DNA from: Portulaca oleracea
Taxonomy: Eukaryota; Streptophyta; Magnoliopsida; Caryophyllales; Portulacaceae
Direction: 5' to 3'
Length of the DNA: 64,000 nt
Assembly: GCA_029582165.1 (NCBI GenBank)
Contig: CM055870.1
Location: forward strand, 3,683,332-3,747,331
Part shown: positions 46,456 to 57,979 of the stretch, in pieces
Layout of the letters: every line of letters begins with the position of its first letter
Position numbering within the stretch: position 1 is the stretch's first letter
The notes under the pieces: model-generated
Told to the model about the DNA's origin: nothing
Database searches by the model: none
The model's input: the letters and a program-made list of their open reading frames with translations, nothing else
Translations under genes and position numbers: made by a program

Positions 46456-49400
46456 TGTAACGCCCCGGAAATTCAATTATAGAAAGTCAAAGTCAAACCA
46501 ACGTTAACAGACAAAACTTAGCGGAAGACTTCAAATTTAGTTTGGGCGTCACTGCCGTATCCCCGAAGGAATACAAGGCGAGAAAGGAAAAACACAACTG
46601 TCTGCTAACGGTAACTACTAACAACTCAAAACAAACTTTAAGAATTCATAACGAAAACAATATAAAAGGTTTCAAGGACTTCTAGACTCGTCGTCCTCAC
46701 TTCTAACTCCCGCCCTCAAAGATTTAGATCTTCACCAAATCAAAACATTTCGTAAAATGAGGGGAAATCTCAATAATGTCTACCCCTAACGTTTAAAACA
46801 GCTTTTAAGTTCATTTCAATTCATTTTGGGAGAGGGATCAAATCAAACATTTTACAAACCTTTAATCCCATCGCTTTCCTCAACCCATCCAATCCATATT
46901 TTAATTTGCGGGCGGATACCAAATCCTTAAAGTAACATCGCCTACCAAAGGCATCAAGAACATCGCCTACCAAAGGCATAAACATCGCCTACCAAAGGCA
47001 TCAAGAACATCGCCTACCAAAGGCATAAACATCGCCTACCAAAAACATCAAGAACATCGCCTACCAAAGGCATCAAAATACTATCCTATATCAGGGAAGG
47101 AAGCCCTGATCTCCTGGTCCATAACCCTGCAGGTTGTTACACCTGCACAACAGGTTATCCCCCGAAACCCGCTTAACGTTTCCACTTGAATTAATTAAGC
47201 AATATTCAAACTCGACTCACAACTCTCAAGTCAAACCATCCCAAATTATCAAAACCATTAACAAAACTTCGAATAAAAGACCATCCAATTTCTCAACTCA
47301 AATAAACCAAGATCACAATCGAATCAAAAGATTATCAAAAACAGATGGTCGTATTTCCACAAAAGTCCCCTTTCGGGATGCAATTCTCAAAATAGATTAT
47401 AAAACATCAAAACACATTTAAAGAGCATCCCGGTGGGGATTAGAGCATAGACAATTACCTGATATACTTCACAGCACAGTAAAAGAAGAACACACTTGAG
47501 CTCACTAACGTCTCGCACTAACTCGGGCCTAGAATAAAAGTAATTATCTAATCAAAACGCGTTCTAACGAAGTTAGTATTAACTATTAGCTACCTAACCC
47601 ATCCCCTAGGAACACTTAGGTTCCTATCATTTACGAAATTACACTTAACACCTCCAAGAAAACACATAACAAGATCACACATTAATTTCACTCAACAATT
47701 CTTTATAAATACAAGCAAACAGAGGACAGATTACAACATTCACATAAAACAGGTCACGACTCGACTTCCCGACATCCTATGGGTCTGGTTCTGGACTTTT
47801 CGGAACCCTCAGGATGTCTACTAAAACTTCTATGTTGATGGTTAAGCCCAACTCAGTCCCGAAGGACCTCAAAAACACCCGTCTTTCCCATTGGTCCAGA
47901 TCTGACAGGTTCTGGTAAAATGGTTATAACTCGGGCTATACAAATCAAACGTTCGATCCGTAAAATTCCTATGGTTCCTAACATCTAAGGGAACCTCCAG
48001 TTCAAAGGGTTTGGTCAAAAGACGACTACACTAACCGTGGCAACCCGATCTTTAGACACTAACAAAACTGTCCCGTTAACGGTAATCAATTAATTAATAC
48101 TTTCGGTTCTAACTTCCACCATTCGATCCCGGGGTCCTAATTTGGACTCGAAACAGTAGCTAGGGTCTAAGATAGGAATTCCAACTCAACTTAGGTCCAA
48201 AAAAAAAAAAAATTAAACTTGTAGAAGTAAACTTAATTTAGAAAACATAAAAGACCCTTTAATAACTTTAATAAAACCTAAGGTCATAAAAGAAATAAAA
48301 ATTACTTAACACATAAATTACTTGACCAAGATTTTAAAGATTAAAAACATGGATTATTTACAATTAAGTTATAACAATCAAGAATCAAGAATTAATAACA
48401 AGAATCGAATTCCTTTTTAGTGAATTTAACCAACTCACTCATTTAATCAGGATTACTCATGAAATTAACATGAATGAACCCTAAGAGAATTTAAGGAACA
48501 TATGAATATTTAACTAACGATTCAAGAATTAATCTAGATAATTATACTTTAAAGATTCGTGCATACAATAATAATGTTATCTAAACCCTAACATGAATGA
48601 ATCCTAAAGATAGAAGAACATACAATATTTAACTTAATGAAACAAGAAACCTAATTAATTTCCAAGAATTCAAGATTTTATTAACAAGATTTCAACTTCT
48701 AGTAGGTTAACTAATTTATTTAACAACCTTAACAAGATTTACTTTTAAAGAACAATAAAGAACATAACGATTTTTATAACTAAAATTCAAGAATTAACCT
48801 AGGTAAATAAATTTCCAAATTCGTACATACAATAATATTGTGGTCTAACGATTCATGTAAAGAATATAACGAATACTAAAGAATCACTTTCAACCCTAAT
48901 AATCAACTATTACAACCTAAATCTAATTACAATTAATAACATAAATTACACATAACAATTAGAAAATTACACATAATTACAACAAGAAAAATAATTACAA
49001 TTAATTACCCTAATTACAACACTAATAATACAATAATTATAAAAACAAAATATTAATAACAATAATAATTACAATATAAAATCAGATTAATAATAATAAA
49101 AACAAGAAAAGAAAAAGGAAAAAGAAAAGAAAAGAAAACAAGAATGTAACAGTTAGGGTTAGGGTTAGGTTTTAGGGTTTACGTAGGTTAGGGCTCGGTG
49201 GTCTGGGCGGCAGGGCGGCAGGCGAGGCGACGGGCGGCACGAGGGGCGGCGGTCAGAGGGTGGTGCGACGGTCGAGGCGGCGACGACTGGGGTGTTCGAC
49301 GGTCGAGGCGGTGATCGAAGTTCACAGCAGTGTCGGACGTATCCTTGCGCCTGGTGGCCTGCGACGGTGGCTGCTGTGGCGGAAACGATCGTGCGGCGGT

Positions 49401-50010
49401 TGTCTGGCGTCAGGGAGTCGACTGCGGTGGTCCTGGTCGTCGGTCCTGGTGGTGGCGGCTGGTTTGCGTCGGTCGAGCGAGAGGAGGAAAGAAAGTGAAA
49501 CAGAGGAGAGAGGGTCGGTTGCGGTGGTGGTTCCGTGAGTGCGGTTGCACAGTGGTGGTGGCGCGGTGGCCGAGGAAAGCGAGGGAAGAGAGAGCGAGAG
49601 CTAGGGTTTGAGGGAGGGGTTATTAGGGTTTAGGGTTTGAGAGGGGGAGGAGAGGTGTATATATATTAACACCCATAATTAGGCCCAATTAACCCAACTA
49701 ATCCTAACCCAACCCATTTAACAAATAAAACTGATTTTCTTTCAAAAAAACCCATTAATTTTAATAATAGTAATAATAATATTAATTTTAATAATCATAT
49801 AATCACATAACAAATAATATTCACGTAATTATTCACATAATAATATTAACCAGCATAAATTACTAATCTACCCTTGTTAGTCCCTCAGCGGTCCTACGAG
49901 CTCAAGCGTTAGCATAAATAAACACATTACGAACAACAGTAAATAACGAAGTCAACCTATTTTATTAACGACGTTACGGTCAACATCGTTGGATTTTTCG
50001 GGGTTTTACA
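46456..50010 (-). repeat. LTR 3 (5' LTR of internal copy 2)
   Basis: Same ends as the other two. Private changes include AAAACAGGTCACG at 47747, AAAATGGTTATAAC near 47920, TTACTCATG near 48454, CTCAGCGG near 49886 and GACGTTACGG near 49970. TATA box at about 49658-49666. The right flank is TTAAA. Confidence 0.92.
46934..47074. repeat. Six-copy minisatellite in LTR 3
   Basis: Same array. The second unit reads CCTACC instead of CCTGCC, so LTR 3 differs here from LTR 1 and LTR 2. Confidence 0.9.
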
Positions 50011-50015
50011 TTAAA

Positions 50016-51009
50016 TTTATCACTAATGTTATTATTATTGTTGGTTAATTTGGTTGGAGAGATAACGCCATTTGTTCCATATTATTTATCGCCTTGAAAT
50101 TATGTCAATCAATAAATTTTGACAATTAACTTCTCAATTAATATAATGACTTATTATATGATTATAAGAAATCAATATGATTATATTCAAAAATTTATAA
50201 TGATTTTCAATATTTGATTATCAATTTGCTTGATTTTTACCCTAATTATTAGTTTGGTTTTTATATTTACACAAAGAAAATTAGTCTCTTCTTTTGTAAG
50301 AGTTTTTTTGTGCCCTTATTTAGGGTTTTTAGTCTCTTTCCAAAGTTTTTGTTCAGTTGGTGTGGTCTAATACGTTGGATGAAGATCGACTTTCAAATCA
50401 CTATAGCACGGGTTGTGAGGTTCTCCATCACTGGTAAAGATGCAGAGTCATCGAAGAAAAAGATGCAGAGTCCTCGAAGAAATCGGAGCCGAATGTCAGT
50501 AATATTAGTATTAGTTATTTGGAAGTTGAATTTTTTATATATGCTTTAGATCTACAATTGTTCAATCACGATTTTTATTGTAAGTGCCGTATGACTTGTT
50601 ATTAATGAAATTATTATGTTTGGTTTCAAAAAAAAATCTAATCTAAGCTGCATATTTTTATATTTCCATTTTAACTTTTTTATGATCACATTCCATAACA
50701 AAATATTTAATATAATTAATTTAGTATTATAATTTTGGTTGTGTTTGATTGTGAAAAAATTATCCAATTTAAAAGAAATTAAATTTTGATCATTGATTAT
50801 CAAAATAGTATAATTAGGCGCGCGATGGTAACATCTTTTATTGCATAAAAGATTATCAATAAAATAAAGACATTAACACTGCTAATAAATATTATGCGAT
50901 GGTAACATTTATTTATTATTATTGCGATAACTAAATTGAGAAGGAAGGAGGAAGTAGTCAAGTAGGCATTTATTTTGGTATGAACGACATACTCATCGAA
51001 GTATAATTA
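50016..51009. other. Intergenic, nothing recognised
   Basis: AT-rich sequence directly right of the retrotransposon array. A short open frame (50310-50549) has no recognisable features. Confidence 0.4.
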
Positions 51010-51219
51010 CCTCCATCTCTAAAGTTTGTCATTTGATTAAATTTGACTATTGATTACTCAAAAATTACAATAATTTATGATATGAAATTATTATCATTAA
51101 AAAGATACATTAGTACAAATTACAATGTCAATAATTTATATCATAACTCATTATAATTTAAGGATAATAAAAAATCAAATTTTAATCAAAAAATAAATAA
51201 ATATTTTGGGACGGAGGTA
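51008..51219. mobile_element. Stowaway-like MITE upstream of the UGT gene
   Basis: Left end CTCCATCTCTAAAGTTTGTC from 51010; right end ATATTTTGGGACGGAGG up to about 51217. The ends are imperfect inverted repeats of the Stowaway type with TA next to both. Confidence 0.55.
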
Positions 51220-51372
51220 AGGTAATATATATTGATTTCTTCACTTCCTTTGACTTTCAAATGATGTGTAATGACGTCTATAGATGACGTGCTAAGAATA
51301 ATGTGGAAACACTGCCTTAATTAGACCACATTCCTCTTTTAGCGAAAGGCACACTAACCAAATTGGTCGAAC

Positions 51373-51392
51373 TGCCATGCATGCATGCATGT
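51373..51392. promoter_or_regulatory. RY-type CATGCA repeat upstream of the UGT gene
   Basis: CCATGCATGCATGCATG contains overlapping CATGCA (RY) motifs, the binding site of B3 factors such as LEC2, FUS3 and ABI3. It lies about 770 bp upstream of the ATG. Function is inferred from the motif only. Confidence 0.3.
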
Positions 51393-52031
51393 TACCCCTA
51401 ACCTAATTCTACGGATATTATTAATTAACCACTCGAAACCATGTCAATAATTATCCTAAATTTCTTTGTTAAGATGATACGCCAAATGCAAAAACAATCT
51501 CACATGTTCATTCAAAGAAACTAATCACAAATAACCTAAAACAATATACTCCTTAAAATTACCGCACCCAAATCATACCTGATTTTAAAAGAACAATAAC
51601 ACTGTAATATTTTAAAATAGTTATGATGATGGGCAAGACACATATTATAAAACCTATATATTTGTAAATTAAATTCGGAAAATTCACATGATTCACTTCT
51701 ATAACTATAATAATATATATAAATTATATAAAATCACACTTTTATCTATATTTTTTAAAATTTACAAAAAAAATGTCTAAAATATACCCAACGAATCAAG
51801 TTCATTCATTAGAGTGTCAATTTTAATTGTAACTTAGCCAGTACATTATAAATTTCTTATAATTGATAGTTAATAGTATTTATAAAGAAATTAAAATTAA
51901 AAATTATAATAAATATTAATTTTATAAAAAACAAGACACTTATGCACATGCACTATAAGCTATGTATGTAAGGAGGTGTTATTATCGTACCCGAGCCAGG
52001 TCAGCACGTAGTACGTACTCTAATCTTCCAC

Positions 52032-52039
52032 AATAAATA
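52032..52039 (+). promoter_or_regulatory. TATA-like box of the UGT gene
   Basis: AATAAATA about 115 bp before the ATG. It is followed by a leader with poly(C) (about 52107-52120) and poly(A) (about 52125-52138) tracts. Confidence 0.45.
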
Positions 52040-52153
52040 CTCGTTGAAACCCCTCCATTTCTCAAACCATCACATCACAAATCTCACACATTCATATTCA
52101 TAAATCCCCCCCCCCCCCCCCTCAAAAAAAAAAAAAAAGAAAACAACAAAGCC

Positions 52154-55100
52154 ATGTTTGGCGACGGTGAATTCCCCCCATCAAAACCCCCCCACGTCGT
52201 CGTTTTACCATACCCAAGCCAAGGCCACATCAACCCCCTCCTCCAGTTCGCCAAACGCCTCGCCTCCAAAGGCATTAAAGCCACCCTCGCCACCACCGCC
52301 AACACCGTCTCCGCCGTCTCCTCCACCTCTTCCGGCGTCGGCGTCGCCGCCATCTCCGACGGCTTCGACGCCGGCGGATTCTCCGCCGCTGGCTCCGAGG
52401 AGGCCTTCCTCGCCTCCTTCCGGGCCCACGGGTCCCGGTCCTTAGCGCGGCTGATCGAGGCCAGTCGCGCCGCCGGGAACCCCGTCACGTGCGTGGTGTA
52501 CGACGCGTTCCTGCCGTGGGCCCTGGACGTGGCGAAGAAGTACGGGGTGTACGGCGCCGCCTTCTTCACGAACTCGGCGGCGGTTTGCGCCATATTTTGT
52601 TGTGTTAATCGGGAGCTGATCGGAGTGCCGTTGATGGACGCGGCGGAAGTCGGGAAGGCGCTGAAGAAGATGCCGAAGTTTAAGGAGGATGAACTGCCGA
52701 CGTTTCTGAAGAAGCCGGAGAGTTATCCGGCGTATTTGGCTATGAAGCTCAGCCAGTTTTCCAACTTGAACAGGGCTGACTGGGCATTCTGTAACTCCTT
52801 TGAGGAATTGGAAATGGAGGTAATTATTCATTTTACTTTTTGGGCACCAAGTAATTATTTTCATGGGAGATTCTACCGTTATAATTTTTTATTTTTTCCA
52901 ATTATGATTCTTTGGCCATGTTCTTTTGTGTAACGTTGAGCACTGTAATAGGACAATTCACCGTATCATTCAATATTATTTCATACTTTGTCATATTATA
53001 TGACACTTCATTACCAAAAATATATCTTCTTACTTTTCTCCTCTGTTTTCCGCAATTTTTCTCATCACCAACTACATCAACCATAATTTCCACAAATTTT
53101 ACTGCATGCATTAAAGAATAGAGCCTTAGTGGTTGTCCAATTGTTGGGCGATTGGTGATTGGAGAAAAAGTTAAGCTTTGCTAATTTTTGATAAATTTAG
53201 AAAAAAAAATTAGAAAAAACTATTTAAGTTTACCTCAATTTATAAAGGTTAAATTTTTATGATTTTTTTGGTTTTGATAAAAGTTTGGTAAGTTTTGATA
53301 AAATATGCATTCTCTAATTTCTATTGTGGTTGATAAATTAAGTTGTCGTTTATATTTGTTAGCCTAGCTAATAAATATTACACTCTTATACTTGATAACT
53401 AGTATTTAGACCCGTGCGCTGCACGGGGCGTAAGTAGACAATACGTATTGTTGCAAGAAAATGCCAACATCATATTTAAAAGAATAGAGAAAAGATAACA
53501 ATGAGAAATAAAAGAAATAGTACATAAAATAAAAAGAAAAGAAAGGAAGAATTTGTGTTAAAGATATTTTGTATTTTCTCCTTTTTTTATTATTTTCACA
53601 TATAATTCACATTTAAAATTATGTTTTTATGTGTATAAATTATTCATAAAGCCCATAAAAAAATTATTCATGAGAAACAATTATTAATTTACGTTATATA
53701 TTGTAAACATAATTTTAACAAATTAAATCATGAACATCTATTATTACACATAATTAACCATAATGAATGCACATCCAAATAAATGCACACATTAATATTA
53801 CATGTTTTTAAAAAAAATTAAATATAATCTTTTATAGATTTCCTAAAATGCCCTTGTTAGAATTCACATATTTCGATCCTCACCCTTTGTACCCAGAAAT
53901 ATATATATGTATATGAAATATATAATACAAGAGAAAATATTATTAAAAATTACAAAAATATGGATTGTGGACATTTAAAATGGTTATTAACCATTCAAGA
54001 CATGTATCATTGTCTAAGAATATTCTAATTTTAAAAAACTCAATATATATTGATAACATAATGTGACTTTATCAATGTGGCCTATTACAACAAGTAAGAC
54101 GTCCATTGAGAATTTTAGATATATATACTTTTTATCGAATTCAATATTTTTAAGGAGGTTTTACTAGAATTGAATGTTTTTAACTATCATAATTAAAAAG
54201 TGTAACAATCGTTAATTCTAACTCAAATTTTAAAGTTTTAACTCAATATATTTTGATCAAAATAATTTATTGCATAATTAGTTATAGTTATTAATACATA
54301 AATCTTTTCAATGAACATAATTTATTTTTGGGTTGAATGTTCATGTTTTCATTATCAAACTTAAATACTCTTTATGTTTGGGGTGAATTTAACTCACTCA
54401 CATAACCAAAGACCTTATCCCACATCTCCTCGATCTTGCAAATAAACTTGAATTTTCAATGAACACAATATAACTCACTCACATATCCCTCTTTATTTGC
54501 AAGATCGAGAAGATGTGGGATAAGGTCTTTAGTTATGTGAGTGAGTTAAATTGTCGAATCAATTTGCTTCTTTTGAATTTGTATGTTTTTTTGTGTAACT
54601 GTAGTTCCTTTTGGTGTATTGTTACTTGTATGTATATTAGCATGTTACGACTCTAAATATTTTTTTAAAATAAAAAAAAACCTTGAGACAATCAATTTTT
54701 CATCTAATTTTTGAGATGGAACCACTTGAGTTTGACCTTACGTTAGATTAAATAAAGATGATACAAAATAAAATAACATTGATTTGATTGTTTTTTAAAA
54801 ATTTGAATAAGTGAAGATACAATAGTGAAAAAAATATAATAAACCTAACTTACCATTATAAATAATAATGCCTGAATGGCATGCATAATTTACTAGGAGA
54901 ATCACATAAACAATGTGGTTGTGATTAATTCACATGTTAAGAAAGCATAAACATGTGAAGCGTTTGTGTACACTAAAACCCCCCACGTAACATTGATGAA
55001 CAGTAGAGCTTTACATTTCACGTGTTGATTGTAGAAAAAAGAAAGTAGAAACCTCTTATGGTAGGACAGACACCATATTCATTCATAGTTTGGATGAATG

Positions 55101-56648
55101 TCGATTGACAGAGTGTTTCATGCTATTCATGCAAATGTTGAACCATCGCATGTCTGTCTGTCTGTCTGTCTGCCTGCCTGCCTTCTGAGGCACACCACAT
55201 GATTTCAGAAGACATCACCACAGACATTTGTCATTCATTGCATTGCATTGCATGGCATTGAAAACTGGGTACCTGCATTTGCACAAACCACGAAATCAGT
55301 GTGCGGGGATAGATGGTCAATGAGAAATCAACCCTGTTTATTAGCAGAATATCTACGGTGATCGATCAGTTTTATACACTTTTAGTTCAGTCGGTCGATT
55401 CGGGTTTTGTTTTATGCCTAGGGGTGGGCAATGGATCGGGTAAAGAGTCTCGGGAAAAGTAAAAAGGGGCCGTAAAGGTTAGGTTGTTTAATAGGCTCGG
55501 CCGTTTAACAAAGGTCGGTGAATAGACCAGACTAGGTCGGTCCATTAGCAATACTTCACATTAAACAAATAATTATCATAACCATGTTTTGAGACAAATA
55601 CATTGTTTTATATATAGGGTCAAAACAGGTCTACCATGTGCCAACCCTTATTTTCGCTAGACAGCCCAACCAGATATAGTCCTACATAGCTAATGGGCTG
55701 ATCCCAAGCCGACCTGATATGGCCCTACAGAGCTAATGGGTCGATCCCAACCCCACCTGTGACCCACCCCTAGCTATTCCTTTGTCGATAAACTTCTCTT
55801 CTAGGGCGGGTCCTCTTTCAGGTTAGGTCTTTGCTATTGTTCTTTAGGTTTTAGTTGAATGACTTATGTTGATGATTCCGCCGCAGGTGGCTGAAGAAGT
55901 AGCCGGGTACTGGCCCGCAAAGCTGATTGGGCCAATGGTCCCCTCGAGCTACCTGGACGGTAGGATTGAAGGAGACGTTGGGTACGGAGCGAGCCTATGG
56001 AAGCCCCTGAGCCAAGAGTGCCAAGCCTGGCTTGACACCAAGCCCCCCAAATCCGTGGTCTACATCTCCTTTGGAAGCATGGTCTCCCTCACCGCCCTGC
56101 AGATGGAGGAGCTTGCCCATGGCCTCAAACAAAGCGGGTCCCATTTCCTGTGGGTTGTCCGGGAATCCCAGCTCGGGACCCTCCCCAAATGGTTCCAAGA
56201 TGAGACTCAAGCCGACAACAAGGGGATGATCGTGACATGGTGCAACCAGCTCGAGGTGCTGGCCCACGAGGCGACATCGTGCTTCGTGACGCACTGCGGG
56301 TGGAACTCGACCCTGGAGGGGCTCAGCCTTGGGGTACCCATGGTGGGGGTCCCACAATGGAGCGATCAGCTGCCCGACTCCAAGTTCATCGAGGACGTCT
56401 GGGGGGTCGGTGTCAGGGCTAGGGAGGATGCCCGAGGGGTCGTCACGAGGGAGGAGTTTTTGAGGTGCCTGAACGAGGTGACGCAAGGGGAGAGGAGTAA
56501 GGAGATCAGAGAGAATGCTTCCAAGTGGAGGGAACTCGCTAAGAAGGCAGTTAGCGAGGGCGGGAGCGCGGACCGACATATCAATGAGTTTGTCCAATGT
56601 CTTCAGCGGGGGAATGGGAAAGTCGTAGAGAAGCTCAACATGAATTAG
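52154..56648 (+). CDS. UDP-glycosyltransferase, UGT74-like (two exons)
   Basis: Family 1 glycosyltransferase that moves a sugar, most likely glucose, from UDP-sugar to a small acceptor in the cytosol. UGT74 relatives act on hormones, phenolic acids or terpenoids, but the acceptor cannot be read from sequence. Exon 1 is 52154-52819 (222 codons) and exon 2 is 55887-56648, giving 475 aa, normal for the family. The single intron is in phase 0 but unusually long (3067 bp). Catalytic His25 lies in PYPSQGHINPLLQFAKRL and its partner Asp117 in VVYDAFLPWA. The PSPG box spans residues 340-383, from WCNQLEVLAHEATSCFVTHC to its final Gln, which favours glucose. FGSMVSL precedes it. Exon 1 is strongly GC-rich against AT-rich flanks. 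The start is the first ATG after the leader, in context GCCATGT. The gene looks intact. Confidence 0.92.
52912..53125. mobile_element. Possible Harbinger-type MITE in the UGT intron
   Basis: Left GGCCATGTTCTTTTGTG and right TTAAAGAATAGAGCCTTAG form a weak inverted pair. The interior (TTTCCACAAATTTTACTGCA) resembles the stretches at 19.2 kb and 26.2 kb. Boundaries are uncertain. Confidence 0.35.
53399..53427 (-). mobile_element. 3' end of a Helitron in the UGT intron
   Basis: Read on the minus strand: a hairpin with arms CCCGTGC / GCACGGG and a 3-base loop (53411-53427), eight bases, then CTAG followed by T. A GC hairpin shortly before a CTRR end next to a T is the hallmark of a Helitron 3' terminus. 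The element body would extend to the right (53.4-54.9 kb, AT-rich). I could not fix its 5' TC end. Confidence 0.55.
54388..54550. repeat. Near-perfect hairpin (59-bp arms) in the UGT intron
   Basis: Arm 1 (54388-54446) and arm 2 (54492-54550) are reverse complements with two mismatches in 59 bases, separated by a 45-bp loop. The arms contain TTTAACTCACTCACATAAC and ATCTTGCAAATAAA. Transcribed on the plus strand as part of the UGT pre-mRNA, the RNA would fold into a long stem of the kind cut by Dicer-like enzymes. It could be a young small-RNA hairpin or a foldback element; no flanking duplication was identified. Confidence 0.8.
55150..55182. repeat. (TCTG)n/(CCTG)n microsatellite in the UGT intron
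   Basis: TGTCTG repeated, then TGCCTG repeats, followed about 60 bp later by a short (CATTG)n run. Confidence 0.8.
55419..55772. mobile_element. hAT-like MITE in the UGT intron
   Basis: Ends TAGGGGTGGGCAA and the inverted GACCCACCCCTA; flanking 8-mers TTTATGCC and GCTATTCC match at five positions. It contains a repeated CTAATGGGCTGATCCCAA / CTAATGGGTCGATCCCAA motif. It lies only about 115 bp before the exon 2 acceptor. A related fragment (ATGGGTGGGCAATGGGCCGA) starts near 56694, beyond the stop codon. Confidence 0.6.
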
Positions 56649-57979
56649 ATTTTTGGTATTTCATATGACGGTGTCTAGATGGCATAACTTGTATGGGTGG
56701 GCAATGGGCCGAGTCAGGTCAGGTTGGTTAGGTTGGTCATTGAAACTATGGGTCAGGTTAGGGGTTTTTTTAGCAAAAATAAAGGCCAGACCATTTTAAC
56801 TCTTTAACTCTAAAGTTAAAATGAAGGACAATTGTACTCCCCCAAAAAGAATTTATATTATAGTTATGCTAATTATTGTTCAATGCGGAGTATTACTAAT
56901 ATATTTAAGTAAATTTGCCCCCTAAAGTACAATACATTTTTAGCTCTAAAGTTATAATGAAGTACAATTGTGCCCCCCAAAAAAAATTATATTATAGTTA
57001 TGCTATTTATTGTTCAATGCGGAGTATTACTAATATATTCAAGTAAATTTGCCCCCTAAAGTACAATATATATTAGAGTCCAATTTTCCTTTCAGTTTCA
57101 AATAATAGGAAAACTATTTAATTTGAGTCACGGATAGGCCAACCAAAATCTGACCTATTCATTGACTCTTTAACATTGTTAGATGGGCCTGCCCATTAAT
57201 CACCCGATTAGCGAGCTGCTTTTACTTGGCCTGACTGTCTTGACCCTACTGGGTCTGATTTCATGCGTATAGGATTAACATATGTAATGAAAATTTCTGT
57301 CACAAGAACCTCAGTAAAATACTACTGTCCAATTACTCCAAATATCATAGGAACAATATATATTACATGCACCCCGAGCATGTGCTCTAAATATTTGCGA
57401 GTGAACAATCATCATAATTATAGTGAACAACCTAATATATATGGGTGAACAACCTAATATAGGTGGGTGAACAATCATAGTATCTGGGTGAACAATCATA
57501 GTATCTTGAAAAAAATTTTAAAACTGTGGGGAAAACAAAAATTAATACCTCCAAGTCGAATTCATGTTACACGAGCCCAGCAACACGGCTTCTACCGTTG
57601 CTCAAACCTGCTTTGACAAGGAAACAGCAGCTTAGTGAGAGTACTCAAGTTTCTACTTCACTTCAAAGGTAAATAAGAAGAATCTAAGAACACTTTCATG
57701 GGAAAAAGGTAAACTAGCAAATGTCTATAATATTTACTCGACGAAAACTGGAGCTTATTTAATCTTCAGAAATAACCTCCTGAGTTGGGCTAAAGAACTT
57801 TGAAAGTCTCTTCCTTTTTTTTTTTTTGGGGGCTCACCTCTCTTCTTAAGCTTGTTGCGGAAACTTCTTTTCCTGCTAAATGCTGTCTCCTGCGTTCAAC
57901 ACCCCCCGAAAAATATATTAGATACAGAAAAAGAACTTGGTCATGGTTTATGTAGGGCTCAAAACTTTCCCAAGGAAGA
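56649..57979. other. Spacer between convergent UGT and RH22 genes, with tandem repeats
   Basis: UGT and RH22 point towards each other and share this 1.3 kb. It holds a 136-bp tandem duplication (56804-56939 and 56940-57070; both have TCAATGCGGAGTATTACTAA) and a 20-bp minisatellite at 57401-57504 (GGTGAACAATCATAGTATCT). No extra gene is seen. Confidence 0.65.

Larger units (their letters stand above)
27452..50015 (-). mobile_element. Tandem Ty3/gypsy chromovirus array (LTR-int-LTR-int-LTR), Tekay/Del-like
   Basis: Three LTRs of about 3.55 kb (27457-31032, 36981-40532, 46456-50010) alternate with two internal regions (31033-36980 and 40533-46455), all in minus orientation. The whole 22.55 kb is bounded by one 5-bp duplication TTAAA (27452-27456 and 50011-50015), and the middle LTR has none of its own. 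Each internal region has a tRNA-iMet-type primer-binding site beside its 5' LTR and a purine tract beside its 3' LTR. Domain order is gag, protease, RT, RNase H, integrase, chromodomain-like C-terminus, which marks a Ty3/gypsy chromovirus. The long LTRs and the C-terminal sequence fit Tekay/Del. The array most simply arose from one insertion followed by unequal recombination between LTRs. Confidence 0.92.

Noticed and set aside
52084..52864. Several long frames antisense or out of frame to UGT exon 1
   Set aside because: Shadow frames caused by high GC content. The real frame has the catalytic His, Asp and PSPG box.
55995..56597. 200-codon antisense frame over UGT exon 2
   Set aside because: Shadow of a GC-rich exon on the opposite strand, with no recognisable domain.
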